Shown here in pieces: positions 15,270 through 23,575 of a DNA stretch of 28,319 bases. The first letter of the stretch is position 1, and each line of letters opens with the position of its first letter. Below the pieces are notes generated by a model. That model saw only the letters and a program-made list of their open reading frames with translations. It had not been told where the DNA came from and searched no databases. Position numbers and translations under genes: made by a program. This DNA is from Candidatus Bathyarchaeota archaeon (GTDB taxonomy: Archaea > Thermoproteota > Bathyarchaeia > TCS64), in contig JAPKYO010000029.1 in NCBI GenBank assembly GCA_026394265.1, positions 1 to 28,319 on the forward strand. Direction: 5' to 3'.

Positions 15270-15959
15270 TTACTTCTGTTTCCTGAAGTAGGCTACCCAG
15301 GCGGGGAGGATGTCGAAGAGGCCGGCCATGACTTTCTTCGTGGCCTCGAACCAGGCGGTGGCGGTGCCGTCGTATGCCTCCCCTCCACTCTTGTCGACGA
15401 GGTCGGAGACGCCGCGGAGGATGAGTACCTTGGTGTTGTTGCGTGCGCAGACCCATGCGGTTGGGGCGGACTCGTAGTCGTTCACCATGCCGTTGAACTT
15501 CTCCCTTAGTCGGGGGATGTCCTCGGGGATGAGGTCCCTATCGCCGCTCAGGATGTGGACCCGCTTGACCGGCGTCGGCGGCTTCTTGACCCAGCCGAGG
15601 TCGATCTCGGTCGTGAACTTCTTTATGCCCTCGTCTGGTGGCCCGATGAGGCTGACGAAGTCGTAGACTATCGCCTTCTCGACGAGAACGGTGTCGAACC
15701 TGTTGACCTGGCCCTTGAAGCCGCCGCAGGTGCCGAAGTTGATTACGAGGTCGGGGTGCCACTTCTCGATGACGTACTCGGTGCTGGCTGCGGCGTGCTC
15801 CTTCCCCCAGCCGCCGTGGTAGACTATGACCTCCTCGCCCGCGATGGGTGTGGTGAACCACTCGCCGAGGGGTGAGGACTTTATCTCCACCCCGGGGAAG
15901 AGGGGGGTCGTCGCTCTCCACTCGCCGTCCGCTGAGACTATTACGACTATTCGGCCCAT
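15270..15959 (-). CDS. Nucleoside phosphorylase / MTA-SAH nucleosidase-like protein
   Basis: 229 residues of the PNP/UDP superfamily fold: N-terminal VIVSADGEWRA, the VIVYHGGWGKEHAAASTEYVI segment, VINFGTCGGFKG (ribose and phosphate-binding core, like the GTAGG of the family), and the late EYESAPTAW-type catalytic region reading NDYESAPTAWVCARN, with RGVSDLVDKSGGEAYDGT for the base-binding Asp. This pattern is closer to MTA/SAH nucleosidase than to a trimeric purine phosphorylase. Probably cleaves methylthioadenosine, S-adenosylhomocysteine or a related nucleoside. ATG start, 40 nt after the HIT gene and likely in one transcript with it. Confidence 0.82.
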   Translation of the reverse strand: MGRIVVIVSADGEWRATTPLFPGVEIKSSPLGEWFTTPIAGEEVIVYHGGWGKEHAAASTEYVIEKWHPDLVINFGTCGGFKGQVNRFDTVLVEKAIVYDFVSLIGPPDEGIKKFTTEIDLGWVKKPPTPVKRVHILSGDRDLIPEDIPRLREKFNGMVNDYESAPTAWVCARNNTKVLILRGVSDLVDKSGGEAYDGTATAWFEATKKVMAGLFDILPAWVAYFRKQK

Positions 15960-15999
15960 GCCAATTCTGGAGAGGATGAGCCCCTTGGAGGGATAAGGG

Positions 16000-16425
16000 T
16001 TAGCTCCCCGACGCCGCGATCTTTTCTCTGATCTTCTCTGCGGTCTCCCCTAGGTCGGCTTTCCCGCCGGGGCCGAGGCTCTGGATTATGCCTCCCCTGT
16101 CCCCGCGGCGGCGCGGTAGTATGTGGATGTGGACGTGAGGCACCTCCTGTCCGCTGCCCGGGCCGTTGTTGACGCCGATGGTCGTGGCGTCCGCGCCGAC
16201 GGCGTCCCTGATGGGGGCTAGGAGCCTGTGCAGCGCCGAGAACAGCGCACGCGCCTGCTCGGGAGATAGGTCCTCGACTCTTGAGACGTGTGCCTTGGGG
16301 ACGAGCATGGTGTGGCCGGGGGCGGCTGGGCGTATGTCGAGGAAGGCGAGGCAGTCATCGTCCTCGTAGACCTTGTGCGCGGGGATGCGGCCTTCGACTA
16401 TTGAGCAGATCAGGCAGGGCGACAC
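16000..16425 (-). CDS. HIT-family nucleotide hydrolase
   Basis: 141 residues. The histidine triad H97-V-H99-I-H101 follows NNGPGSGQEVP, and the N-terminal zinc pair C4/C7 (CLIC) is typical of the bacterial and archaeal Hint branch. It hydrolyses AMP-linked substrates such as adenosine phosphoramidates; the true substrate is unknown. GTG start at 16425. It lies between DUF1893 and the nucleoside phosphorylase in a run of same-strand genes, and a joint role in nucleotide salvage with the phosphorylase is plausible. Confidence 0.92.
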   Translation of the reverse strand: MSPCLICSIVEGRIPAHKVYEDDDCLAFLDIRPAAPGHTMLVPKAHVSRVEDLSPEQARALFSALHRLLAPIRDAVGADATTIGVNNGPGSGQEVPHVHIHILPRRRGDRGGIIQSLGPGGKADLGETAEKIREKIAASGS

Positions 16426-16467
16426 GATCCCTGATCCGTTGAAAGTGTTTATTGGTCTTGCCCAGGG

Positions 16468-16905
16468 CTACGCCGGTTTGCCCCTTCTCAGGCGGTTCAT
16501 CTTCTCCACGATGGCATGATAGGCGTGCGTCGGGTCGTCTATTCCCTGCACCATGGCCTCGAAGGGGCAGTAGATCCTGCCGTCCACGGTCTTGATGTGC
16601 TCCGTCTCCTCCCCGAAGGCAACTTTGACGCCCGCGTGTTCCAGCAGTTCGCGTCCTCCCCTGCTTATGACGCCGGCGTGGACCTCGGCGGCGCCGCTGT
16701 AGAGTATGAGGAGGGCGGCGGCGCGGCCGACGATCTTGTCGACCATTGTCGTGCCCTTTAGGCGGGTGCCGAGGGCGTCGATGGCCTCGAGGTGTGGGCG
16801 CACCCCCTTGCTGGCGCTCTGGAAGATGACGGAGTCTCCGTCGTAGACCATGAGGCTGAGCCCCGAATCGTCGAGCCGGGAGATGTACTCGTCCAAGGCG
16901 TTCAC
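16468..16905 (-). CDS. DUF1893 family protein
   Basis: 145 residues. The family pattern is clear: an SLMVYDGDSVIFQSASKGVRPHLEAI segment, then VDKIVGRAAALLILYSGAAEVHAGVISRGG and ELLEHAGVKVAFGEETEHI, ending with a CPFEAMV motif. The family is common in methanogens and other anaerobes and resembles a cytidine-deaminase-like fold; no reaction is established. GTG start, two bases after the NikR stop codon, so the two are co-transcribed. Its metal-type residues (C, H, E) and the tie to NikR hint at a metal link, but this is inference. Confidence 0.88.
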   Translation of the reverse strand: MNALDEYISRLDDSGLSLMVYDGDSVIFQSASKGVRPHLEAIDALGTRLKGTTMVDKIVGRAAALLILYSGAAEVHAGVISRGGRELLEHAGVKVAFGEETEHIKTVDGRIYCPFEAMVQGIDDPTHAYHAIVEKMNRLRRGKPA

Positions 16906-16907
16906 GG

Positions 16908-17354
16908 CTATATCTTCAGGATCGCTATTTTAGTCTGCTTGACGCCTCGGCAGGTGGAGAGTTGCTCGGCGAGCGTCTTTATCCGAGGTGTCTGTCCGCG
17001 CACTGCGACAATCTCCAGGCAGTTATCGTGGTCGAGGTGGACGTGTGTGGTCGTTGTTATCTCGTGGTGGTAGTCGTGTTGTATGTTTGTGAGTTCCTCG
17101 GTGACGCCGCTCCTGTGGTGGTCGTAGATCATGGTTATGGCGCCGACGACCTCGCCGCCCTCTCCCTGCCAGAGGCGGTCTACTATGAAGTTCCTCATGG
17201 CGGCGACTATGGCGGTGGAGCGGTTGTAACCGATCTTCTTGATGGTGGTGTCGAATTCCTGGAGGAGGGCGGGGTCGACGGAGGCGCTGAACCGCGTGAC
17301 CTTCTGCCGCGCGTCACCTTGGCTATTCTCGTGCTCTCTGTTGAGTGAGGCCAT
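16908..17354 (-). CDS. nikR: NikR-family nickel-responsive regulator
   Basis: 148 residues from ATG 17354; a TTG at 17384 would add ten residues but lies inside the TATA-like region AAGATTATTACTT. The N-terminal ribbon-helix-helix (VTRFSASVDPALLQEFDTTIKKIGYNRSTAIVAAMRNFI) is followed by the ACT-like nickel domain. The four nickel ligands are all present with E. coli spacing: H93, H104, H106 and C112. It represses or activates nickel genes in response to Ni2+. No nickel transporter or nickel enzyme lies next to it; only DUF1893 follows in the operon. Confidence 0.92.
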   Translation of the reverse strand: MASLNREHENSQGDARQKVTRFSASVDPALLQEFDTTIKKIGYNRSTAIVAAMRNFIVDRLWQGEGGEVVGAITMIYDHHRSGVTEELTNIQHDYHHEITTTTHVHLDHDNCLEIVAVRGQTPRIKTLAEQLSTCRGVKQTKIAILKI

Positions 17355-17448
17355 CCATGATCTGAGGGGTATTACGTCCGTCAAGTAATAATCTTACTTT
17401 CCTTGAGTGGAGCCGTTGAGACATCCGCGTTTCAGAGAGTGTCAGTGA

Positions 17449-17799
17449 CTACCTGATGGGTAGTAGTCTGACCTTCTTCTCCTGGACGACCACTATCTTT
17501 CCCTCGAGGGGTATTCTTCGTTTTACTAGGTCTAGTATTCGTTTAGCTACCTCTTCAGGGGTCTTGTTTATTCGGAGTAGTATTAGCCCGGGTGCCTTGA
17601 GGCCGTTTCTTACGATTATTTCGCCGAAGTCTTTGTCGAATGTGATTATGACGCGTTTCTCCCGGTTGGCGATTTTTACGACTTCCTTGTCGGTTGCGCC
17701 GGGTTTTGTGTCTCTTACCCCGATTATGTCTATGTCTTGTTGTTTGAGGATTTGGATGGTTTTGGGGGAGATGTTTTCGTCTGCGAGGAGGCGTGTCAT
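17449..17799 (-). CDS. DUF5615 PIN-like toxin
   Basis: 116 residues. It begins MTRLLADENISPKTIQILK with the acidic LLADENI motif, continues with GATDKEVVKIANREKRVIITFDKDFGEI and ends with a basic tail. This matches the DUF5615 (Mut7-C/PIN-like) family, which in most genomes forms a toxin-antitoxin pair with DUF433. Its ATG overlaps the TGA of the DUF433 gene (ATGA), as expected for such a pair. It probably acts as an RNase when freed of its partner. Confidence 0.88.
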   Translation of the reverse strand: MTRLLADENISPKTIQILKQQDIDIIGVRDTKPGATDKEVVKIANREKRVIITFDKDFGEIIVRNGLKAPGLILLRINKTPEEVAKRILDLVKRRIPLEGKIVVVQEKKVRLLPIR

Positions 17800-18017
17800 G
17801 GGTAGGGGTACACCTCCTCTTGTTGGAGGAGGCTGTGTGCGTACCTTATGGCGGCGTTTACGTCATCGGGTGTGAGTTGGGGGTAGGCGTCGGTTATCTG
17901 TGGGGTGGTCCAGCCCTCGGCGAGGAGCTCGAGGATGAATTCGACGGATATCCGGGTGCCCTTGATTATGGGTTTGCCCCTTAGGGTGTCGGGGTCGACG
18001 GTTATCCGGTCTCGCCA
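17796..18017 (-). CDS. DUF433 antitoxin without a visible start codon
   Basis: The frame from 18017 reads WRDRITVDPDTLRGKPIIKG, then TRISVEFILELLAEGWTTPQ, then ITDAYPQLTPDDVNAAIRYA and a short tail ending YPYP. This is a complete DUF433 domain of 73 residues with the usual TRI-helix-turn-helix. Its TGA overlaps the ATG of the DUF5615 toxin. No ATG, GTG or TTG occurs in frame before the domain: upstream codons read ACC ACG GCA GAC ACT TGG. A possible TATA box CCTAAATAC lies about 45 nt before the Trp codon. Either a non-standard start (ACG?) is used, a base has been lost, or the antitoxin is decaying. Confidence 0.65.
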   Translation of the reverse strand, partial: WRDRITVDPDTLRGKPIIKGTRISVEFILELLAEGWTTPQITDAYPQLTPDDVNAAIRYAHSLLQQEEVYPYP

Positions 18018-18099
18018 AGTGTCTGCCGTGGTTGTCCCCGTTGATCCTTCTGTGGGGGTGTATTTAGGTGGTTTGTCTTGGTCTGGGTCTGGCGGGGGG

Positions 18100-19428
18100 C
18101 TAGTAGGATGTTTTGCCGCGTGGGGTGTATCTGCGGCGGCTGGGTGCGGAGCGGTTGCGGTCGGTGCCGGGCTCGGCTGGTCGGCGCCGGTTTTGGTGGT
18201 TTTTGTAGCAGGTTGGGCAGTAGATGGGTTGGCCGGGTGGGGGGGTGAATGCGGGGAGGAATGGTTTGCCGCATTTGGCGCACTGTGCGGCGGCGGGGGC
18301 CTCGCTGGGGGTGATGTCGAGTTGGAGGGGGGTGATGTTTGTCTTGGTCATTGCCATGATCTGTTTGAGGTCCTTGAGTTCGTCGGGTGCTACGAGGCTT
18401 ATGGCTGTGCCTTCGGCTTCCATGCGTGCTGTTCTGCCGATTCTGTGGAAGTAGTTGGAGGGGTCTTCGGGGATGTTGTGGTTTATGATGTGGGTTACGT
18501 CGTGTATGTCGAGGCCGCGTGCTGCGACGTCTGTTGCTACGAGTATGCGTAGTTTTCCTGCGCGGAATTGCTCGGTGACGGAGTCTCTTTGTGGCTGTGT
18601 TAGGCCGCCGTGTAGGGGTTTGGCGTCGTAGCGGCGGTCTTTTAGCATCTTGGCGAGGCGTTGTGCGCCGCGTTGCGTGCGGGCGAAGACTATGGCGCGT
18701 TCGACTTTTTGTGTTTCGAGTATGGTTGTTAGTGCCTGGAATTTGTCGCGTGGGGCGATTTCGAGGTAGAATTGTTTGATCTGGGTGACGGCGATTTCGT
18801 CGCGGCTGACGAGGAGTTTGAGGGGGTGGTGCATGAATTCTTTGCTGAGTTGGGTGGCGTTGTTGTCTATTGTGGCGCTGAATAGGCTCATCTGTTTGTC
18901 CTTGGGGGTGTTGCTGAGGATGCGTTTTATGTCGGGGATGAAGCCCATGTCGAGCATTCTGTCGGCTTCGTCGAGGACGACGACTGTGATGTTGCGTAGG
19001 GTTAGTGTGCCTTGTTGTAGGTGGTCGAGGATTCTGCCGGGGGTGCCGACGACTATCTGTGCGCCCATCTTTAGGGCGCGTGTCTGGCGCTGTATGGGTT
19101 CTCCGCCGTAGATGGCGGTGATCTTTATGCCGCGGTGTGCGGCGAGGGCGCTGAGGTGGTCGGCGATCTGGACGGCGAGTTCGCGGGTGGGGGCGAGTAC
19201 GAGGCCCTGCACGGTCTTGAGGTAGGGGTCTACGCGCTCTATCATGGGTATGCCGAAGGCGGCGGTTTTGCCGGTTCCGGTTTGGGCTTGTCCTAGGACG
19301 TCTCTGCCGTCGAGGAGGGGTCCCATGGCTTCTGCTTGGATGGGTGTGGGGGTCTCCCAGCCCATGTCGGCTATTGCCTGCATGACTGGTGGGCTGAGGT
19401 GTAGTTGGTCGAAGCTTGTTATCTGCAT
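18100..19428 (-). CDS. DEAD-box RNA helicase with C-terminal zinc ribbon
   Basis: 442 residues from ATG 19428, chosen because AAGGAGACC sits at the right distance; a TTG at 19497 is an in-frame extension without merit. Q motif GWETPTPIQ, motif I AQTGTGKT, Ia PTRELAVQ, II DEAD, III SAT, and VI HRIGRTARME all present, closest in feel to the bacterial RhlE/CshA type. The C-terminus adds CAKCGKPF...YCPTCYKN, a two-CxxC zinc ribbon, followed by a basic RGG-free tail (RRRPAEPG... RRRYTPRGKTSY) suited to RNA contact. Codon use is visibly less GC-rich at third positions than in the operons to its left. Acts in RNA unwinding, ribosome assembly or cold adaptation. Confidence 0.93.
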   Translation of the reverse strand: MQITSFDQLHLSPPVMQAIADMGWETPTPIQAEAMGPLLDGRDVLGQAQTGTGKTAAFGIPMIERVDPYLKTVQGLVLAPTRELAVQIADHLSALAAHRGIKITAIYGGEPIQRQTRALKMGAQIVVGTPGRILDHLQQGTLTLRNITVVVLDEADRMLDMGFIPDIKRILSNTPKDKQMSLFSATIDNNATQLSKEFMHHPLKLLVSRDEIAVTQIKQFYLEIAPRDKFQALTTILETQKVERAIVFARTQRGAQRLAKMLKDRRYDAKPLHGGLTQPQRDSVTEQFRAGKLRILVATDVAARGLDIHDVTHIINHNIPEDPSNYFHRIGRTARMEAEGTAISLVAPDELKDLKQIMAMTKTNITPLQLDITPSEAPAAAQCAKCGKPFLPAFTPPPGQPIYCPTCYKNHQNRRRPAEPGTDRNRSAPSRRRYTPRGKTSY

Positions 19429-19575
19429 GTTTTGGTCTCCTTGGTCACTGGAATTCGGCTTGTAGTTGTCGTCGTGGCCTCTGGGGCTTCGAGCCAAAAC
19501 ATGCGGGATTCTCTTGTGACTGGGAGATGGGTCAGGTTGCGGGTTAAAAGGGTTTAGTTTTCCGTGCAGGTCGGG

Positions 19576-19680
19576 CTACGGGGGGACGGTGGGGAGGCCT
19601 ATGGTCATGCAGCTGGAGTCGAGGGAAGCCATGAAGGCTCCGACGGTGGTGACGGTGAGGGCAGTCCACTTGTAGTCCAT
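19576..19680 (-). pseudogene. Remnant of a 14-TM (DHA2/EmrB-type) MFS transporter
   Basis: A 34-codon frame from ATG 19680 reads MDYKWTALTVTTVGAFMASL then DSSCMTIGLPTVPP before TAG at 19576. This is the N-terminal helix and the LDSS...ALPT motif of DHA2 drug exporters, cut by an in-frame stop. Weak family-like sequence (PDLHGKL) continues beyond the stop, then similarity ends. The remaining 400 or so codons are absent, because the DEAD-box gene and its upstream region follow. It is best read as a gene fossil next to the accessory region. Confidence 0.7.
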
Positions 19681-19914
19681 GTGGGGTCATGCGTTTGCTG
19701 TTCCGTCGTGTGGCGCGTGGGTCGCGGCGCGTCGCCGCGGCGGACATAGAAAACAAATGCCGTACACACCCCATTTATCACCTTCCCCCCCTCGGCGCGT
19801 GGCCCGGGGAAACAAATTGAGCCACTTTCAGTCTTCTATCAGTATAATTGTGAGAAAAAAGTTTACTTATTTGATGCCTTACTGAATATGATATAATCTT
19901 TAAGGAGACAGGAT
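19681..19914. other. Junction region before the AT-rich island
   Basis: No gene. GC-rich DNA with several GGCGCG/CGCGCC-type stretches runs to about 19804 and then changes abruptly to AT-rich sequence. CGGCGCGTGGC at 19793-19803 is an inverted copy of the core of the 3'-end repeat found at 23971 (11 of 11 bases). The last part holds TATAAT at 19892 and AAGGAG at 19902-19907, seven bases before the ATG of the methyltransferase gene. Confidence 0.5.
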
Positions 19915-22869
19915 ATGTCGAGTATTAGCGAAAATAAATATTTTTTTGAGAATTGCTCAAAACTTGATTATACTATTGAAAAGGGTTTAATTACTGATAA
20001 AATCGAAAATCCTAGTCAACAAATTTTAGTTGATTTTGCTAAAGAAAAACTAGATGCCGACGCTGTTTTTTTCTATACATCAGCAACCAATCATATTTCT
20101 CCATTAATTTATTTTAAAAAATTAGATTATCAAGATCCAAAAAAAATTGCTGAATTACATAAAATATTTTGGAATATGGGCCAAGGCCCCTTTTTATTTA
20201 TAGTTTTACCAGAAAAAATTATAATTTATAGTTCCTATATTCCCCCACACCTAACAGAAGGGAAATTAGATCCCGATGCAGGTTTCTTAACTGAAATTAA
20301 TATATTATCTGAATTTGAATCCAAAATACAAGAATATAATAGAATTGAATTACTCTCAGGTAGATATTGGGAAAAAAATGAGAGAAAATTTGATAAAAAT
20401 AAGCGCGTTTTTGAAATGTTATTAAAGAATTTAAGATATATGAGAGATAAATTAAAGGAAGATGGACTACCGTTAAAATATGTTCATTCTCTTTTAATAC
20501 GATCAATTTTTATAAAATATTTAGAAGATAGAAAAGATAAAGATAATAACAATGTATTCCCAGAACAATTTTTTAGTAAGTTTTTAATAAATGCACACTC
20601 ATTTAATGATTTATTAAATGATAAAAGTGCTACATATTCATTCTTTTCTTATTTGGAAAATAAATTTGGTGGAGATACATTAAAGATAGATAAAGATGAA
20701 ATAAATAACGTGGATATTAAACATTTAAAATTATTAAAGAAATTATTAAAAGGAGAAGAACATATGCAGGAAAAACAAATGGTATTATGGCCATTATATT
20801 CATTCGATGTAATACCAATTGAATTATTAAGCGAAATTTATCAAAATTTTTTCCATAATGAAAATACGGATAAAAATAAAGATGGTACATATTTTACACC
20901 TAAACATTTGGTAAATTTCTTAAACGATGAAATTTTACCATGGAATGGTGAAGAAACAACATTACAAATATTAGATCCAGCTTGTGGTTCAGGAATTTTT
21001 TTAGTTGATTGTTATAGAAGACTTATTTATCGATGGTCAAAAAAGAACAAACGTAATCCGGATATTAATGAATTAACAACTTTATTAAAGAATAATATTT
21101 TTGGCGTAGATAAGAATGGGCAAGCGATTCAAATTGCAGCTTTAAGTTTGTATCTTACAATATGTGATTACTTAAAACCAAGATACATTTGGGAACAAGT
21201 AAAATTTGAACCTTTGATTGGTTCAAATTTATTCCCACTAGATTATTTTGACCCATCTCTATTTCACGATTTAAAGTTTGATATAATAATTGGAAACCCT
21301 CCTTGGCAAAGCGAATTAAGCGAACCTGCAAAAAGATATGTTAAAAGGCATAAGTTAATAATTGGAGACAACCAAATTTGTCAAGCATTTCTATGGAAAA
21401 TTGCACGAGATTCATGTAAAACAACTAGTAAAGTATGTCTACTAGTCGCTTCTAAATCACTGTTATTCAATAAAAGTAAACAGAATCTCGAATTTAGAAA
21501 ATCGTTCTTTAAAACCTATACAATTAAAAAAATTTTTAATTTTTCTCTTTTAAGAAAAACATTGTTTTCAGAATCAGTTGCGCCTGCAACAGCTATAATA
21601 TTTAATACAAATAAATATACAGAAGATGATAAAATTTTTTATTGTACGATAAAACCAACATATACAACACAAGATAATTTTTCATTTCATATAGATATGC
21701 AAGATATAAACAATATTTCTTATAATAATGCACTGTCTGACGAAAATATTTGGAAAATTATGATGTGGGGCAGTCCACGAGATTATGAATTAGTTAAAAA
21801 ATTAGGTTCATTAGAAACAATAAAACAATTGATTAAGAAATATCGATGGATTAATGGTATTGGGTATAAGCTTGGAACAGGTAAAAAACATATAGATTAT
21901 AATTTGAAAAATTATAAGTATCTAGACGTATCTGATATGAATAGATATATTATTAATGAAGATAATTTGAAATATAATGAATTAATTCAATTTCATAGAA
22001 GTGCTAAAAATAAGAGATTAATATTTAAGGGACCATTATTACTTATTAAAGGGAGCCCAGATACAGGTATAGGTCTTATTTCAGCTGTTGTAAAAAATGA
22101 TATTTTATATAAATGCACAATATTAGGCATTCATGCTCCAAGTGAAGACATAAATAAATTAGTTAGTTGTTGTTTAATTATTAACTCAAATATTGCATTA
22201 TATTATATGTTTATTACAAGTAGAAAATGGTTGGTGGAACGGGATGCATTTCAAATTGGGGATTTATTAAATATTCCTATACCTGATAATTTTGAAGAAC
22301 TTGATTTGAAATATGATGATTTAATTAATATAGTTAGTAATATAAAGCTTAGAGATGAATATAACCAAAAAATATTCGCGAGTTATAAATTAACAGAAAA
22401 TGATACGATTTTAATTAACGATGCTATTAATTGTAATTTAGATGTTTTTTGGAAAAAGAGAAAATCGTTAGCATTAAAACCAGTGTCAGATAAACAAATA
22501 ATATCAGATTATGCTGATAGGTTATGTACTACACTTAATAATTCATTTATTAGCTCTAAATATAAATTTTATAATAAAATATATTATGATATTAATAGTG
22601 CATATCTATTAATTAAAATTATTTTATTAGATAGTGAAATAGATACAACAAATAGTGATAATAAAATATTAGAAGAATTAAATAAAATAGATAAAATGTT
22701 AATAAATAGTAGTCATTCAAGTTTATATGTCAGAAAAATAGTAAAATCATATATTGATAATACTATATATATAGCAAAACCAAACCAATTAAGATTTTGG
22801 ACAAAATCTTCAGCATTAAATGATGCCGATGGAATATATTTCGACATTATGTCTTTAAAAGAGGAATAA
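19915..22869 (+). CDS. N6-adenine DNA methyltransferase of a type II-like restriction-modification system
   Basis: 984 residues. The SAM-binding motif I is LDPACGSGIFLVD (about 355-367), preceded by YFTPKHLVNFL (about 325), and the catalytic motif IV is IIGNPPWQSE (about 457-466), so this is a gamma-type m6A enzyme of the Eco57I-like class. A 320-residue N-terminal part has FLFIVLPEKIIIYSSY and helical YWEKNERKFDKNKRVFEMLLK segments; I see no confident nuclease motif in it. The C-terminal 400 residues probably form the target-recognition region. Start ATG 19915 with AAGGAG seven bases ahead. The endonuclease gene follows two bases after the stop. It modifies host DNA to protect it from that nuclease. 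Strongly AT-rich codons mark it as acquired. Confidence 0.88.
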   Translation: MSSISENKYFFENCSKLDYTIEKGLITDKIENPSQQILVDFAKEKLDADAVFFYTSATNHISPLIYFKKLDYQDPKKIAELHKIFWNMGQGPFLFIVLPEKIIIYSSYIPPHLTEGKLDPDAGFLTEINILSEFESKIQEYNRIELLSGRYWEKNERKFDKNKRVFEMLLKNLRYMRDKLKEDGLPLKYVHSLLIRSIFIKYLEDRKDKDNNNVFPEQFFSKFLINAHSFNDLLNDKSATYSFFSYLENKFGGDTLKIDKDEINNVDIKHLKLLKKLLKGEEHMQEKQMVLWPLYSFDVIPIELLSEIYQNFFHNENTDKNKDGTYFTPKHLVNFLNDEILPWNGEETTLQILDPACGSGIFLVDCYRRLIYRWSKKNKRNPDINELTTLLKNNIFGVDKNGQAIQIAALSLYLTICDYLKPRYIWEQVKFEPLIGSNLFPLDYFDPSLFHDLKFDIIIGNPPWQSELSEPAKRYVKRHKLIIGDNQICQAFLWKIARDSCKTTSKVCLLVASKSLLFNKSKQNLEFRKSFFKTYTIKKIFNFSLLRKTLFSESVAPATAIIFNTNKYTEDDKIFYCTIKPTYTTQDNFSFHIDMQDINNISYNNALSDENIWKIMMWGSPRDYELVKKLGSLETIKQLIKKYRWINGIGYKLGTGKKHIDYNLKNYKYLDVSDMNRYIINEDNLKYNELIQFHRSAKNKRLIFKGPLLLIKGSPDTGIGLISAVVKNDILYKCTILGIHAPSEDINKLVSCCLIINSNIALYYMFITSRKWLVERDAFQIGDLLNIPIPDNFEELDLKYDDLINIVSNIKLRDEYNQKIFASYKLTENDTILINDAINCNLDVFWKKRKSLALKPVSDKQIISDYADRLCTTLNNSFISSKYKFYNKIYYDINSAYLLIKIILLDSEIDTTNSDNKILEELNKIDKMLINSSHSSLYVRKIVKSYIDNTIYIAKPNQLRFWTKSSALNDADGIYFDIMSLKEE

Positions 22870-22871
22870 TA

Positions 22872-23498
22872 ATGAGCCTTCAATTAAGTAAACCCAAAAC
22901 GTTTACTAAATTATTAAAAGAAGATGGCATTAAAACAATATTATTAATTATATATAACGCATACACAGAATTACTTAAAGAGAATATAATTAATAAAAAT
23001 ATGAGTGAAGTTGAAATAAATGAAGAGTTATATCTTAGAGTTCAGGAACTATTCTATAAAAGCAGTTTAGCATTCTTAATTTATCCCTTACCTGAAAAAC
23101 TTATGAAAAAACAAACCAAAACAAGCGGACGTTTTCCAGCAATTGATATTTGCTTTCGTGATAAATTTGATAAACAATCTTTTTTTGGAATAGAGTGTAA
23201 AATCCTTGAAAATAATACATCTTCATCCAAACAATATATAGAAGAAGGCGTTAAAAGATATTTATCTGGTAAATATTATGGAAAAATCGACGAATCTTCA
23301 ATGGTAGGATATATTAAAGAGGGAAATATTAATCAAATAATAGAAAATATAAAAATAGAAATTAATTTACTCGGACCAATTCAACCGCTTACACAATCAT
23401 ATAATTTTAAAGATTTTAATTATCATTATTATTCTATGCATAAAGTGGCATATCTAACATCAGATTATTTGATTCATCATTTATTTTTTTCTTTTTAA
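22872..23498 (+). CDS. PD-(D/E)XK restriction endonuclease partner
   Basis: 208 residues, directly after the methyltransferase (stop TAA, two bases, ATG) with GAGGAA as ribosome site. The catalytic pattern is IDICF (D92) ... FFGIECKIL (E108, K110), a normal PD-(D/E)XK active site, preceded by SGRFPA. Further conserved-looking elements are QYIEEGVKRYLSGKYYGKIDE and MVGYIKEG, seen in nucleases that work next to Eco57I-like methylases. It cuts unmodified DNA; the recognition site cannot be read from the sequence. Same AT-rich composition as the partner. A T-rich stretch follows the stop codon. Confidence 0.8.
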   Translation: MSLQLSKPKTFTKLLKEDGIKTILLIIYNAYTELLKENIINKNMSEVEINEELYLRVQELFYKSSLAFLIYPLPEKLMKKQTKTSGRFPAIDICFRDKFDKQSFFGIECKILENNTSSSKQYIEEGVKRYLSGKYYGKIDESSMVGYIKEGNINQIIENIKIEINLLGPIQPLTQSYNFKDFNYHYYSMHKVAYLTSDYLIHHLFFSF

Positions 23499-23504
23499 TT
23501 TTTT
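23483..23504 (+). terminator. T-rich terminator of the restriction-modification operon
   Basis: The last codons and the following bases contain runs of seven, five and six T (TTTTTTT, TTTTT, TTTTTT), a strong archaeal-type oligo-T signal on the plus strand immediately around the nuclease stop codon. Confidence 0.45.
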
Positions 23505-23575
23505 ATATGGAAATTATCAGGTAGTCTTCGAATAATGTCACCAATCGCCAAAATAAAACGCGCCGAATACAAAAA

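Larger units (their letters stand above)
19804..23560 (+). mobile_element. AT-rich restriction-modification island
   Basis: Base composition changes from strongly GC-rich to strongly AT-rich near 19804 and back near 23560. Within it lie only a DNA methyltransferase gene and an endonuclease gene with AAA/ATT/TTA-heavy codon use and clear SD sequences, unlike their neighbours. No integrase or transposase is present. The right end abuts a DUF2283 gene that has lost its 5' part. The data point to horizontal acquisition from an AT-rich donor. Confidence 0.7.

Noticed and set aside
16962..18552. Long plus-strand frames opposite the NikR, toxin and helicase genes
   Set aside because: They are Val/Gly/Ala-rich shadows caused by codon bias of the real reverse-strand genes.
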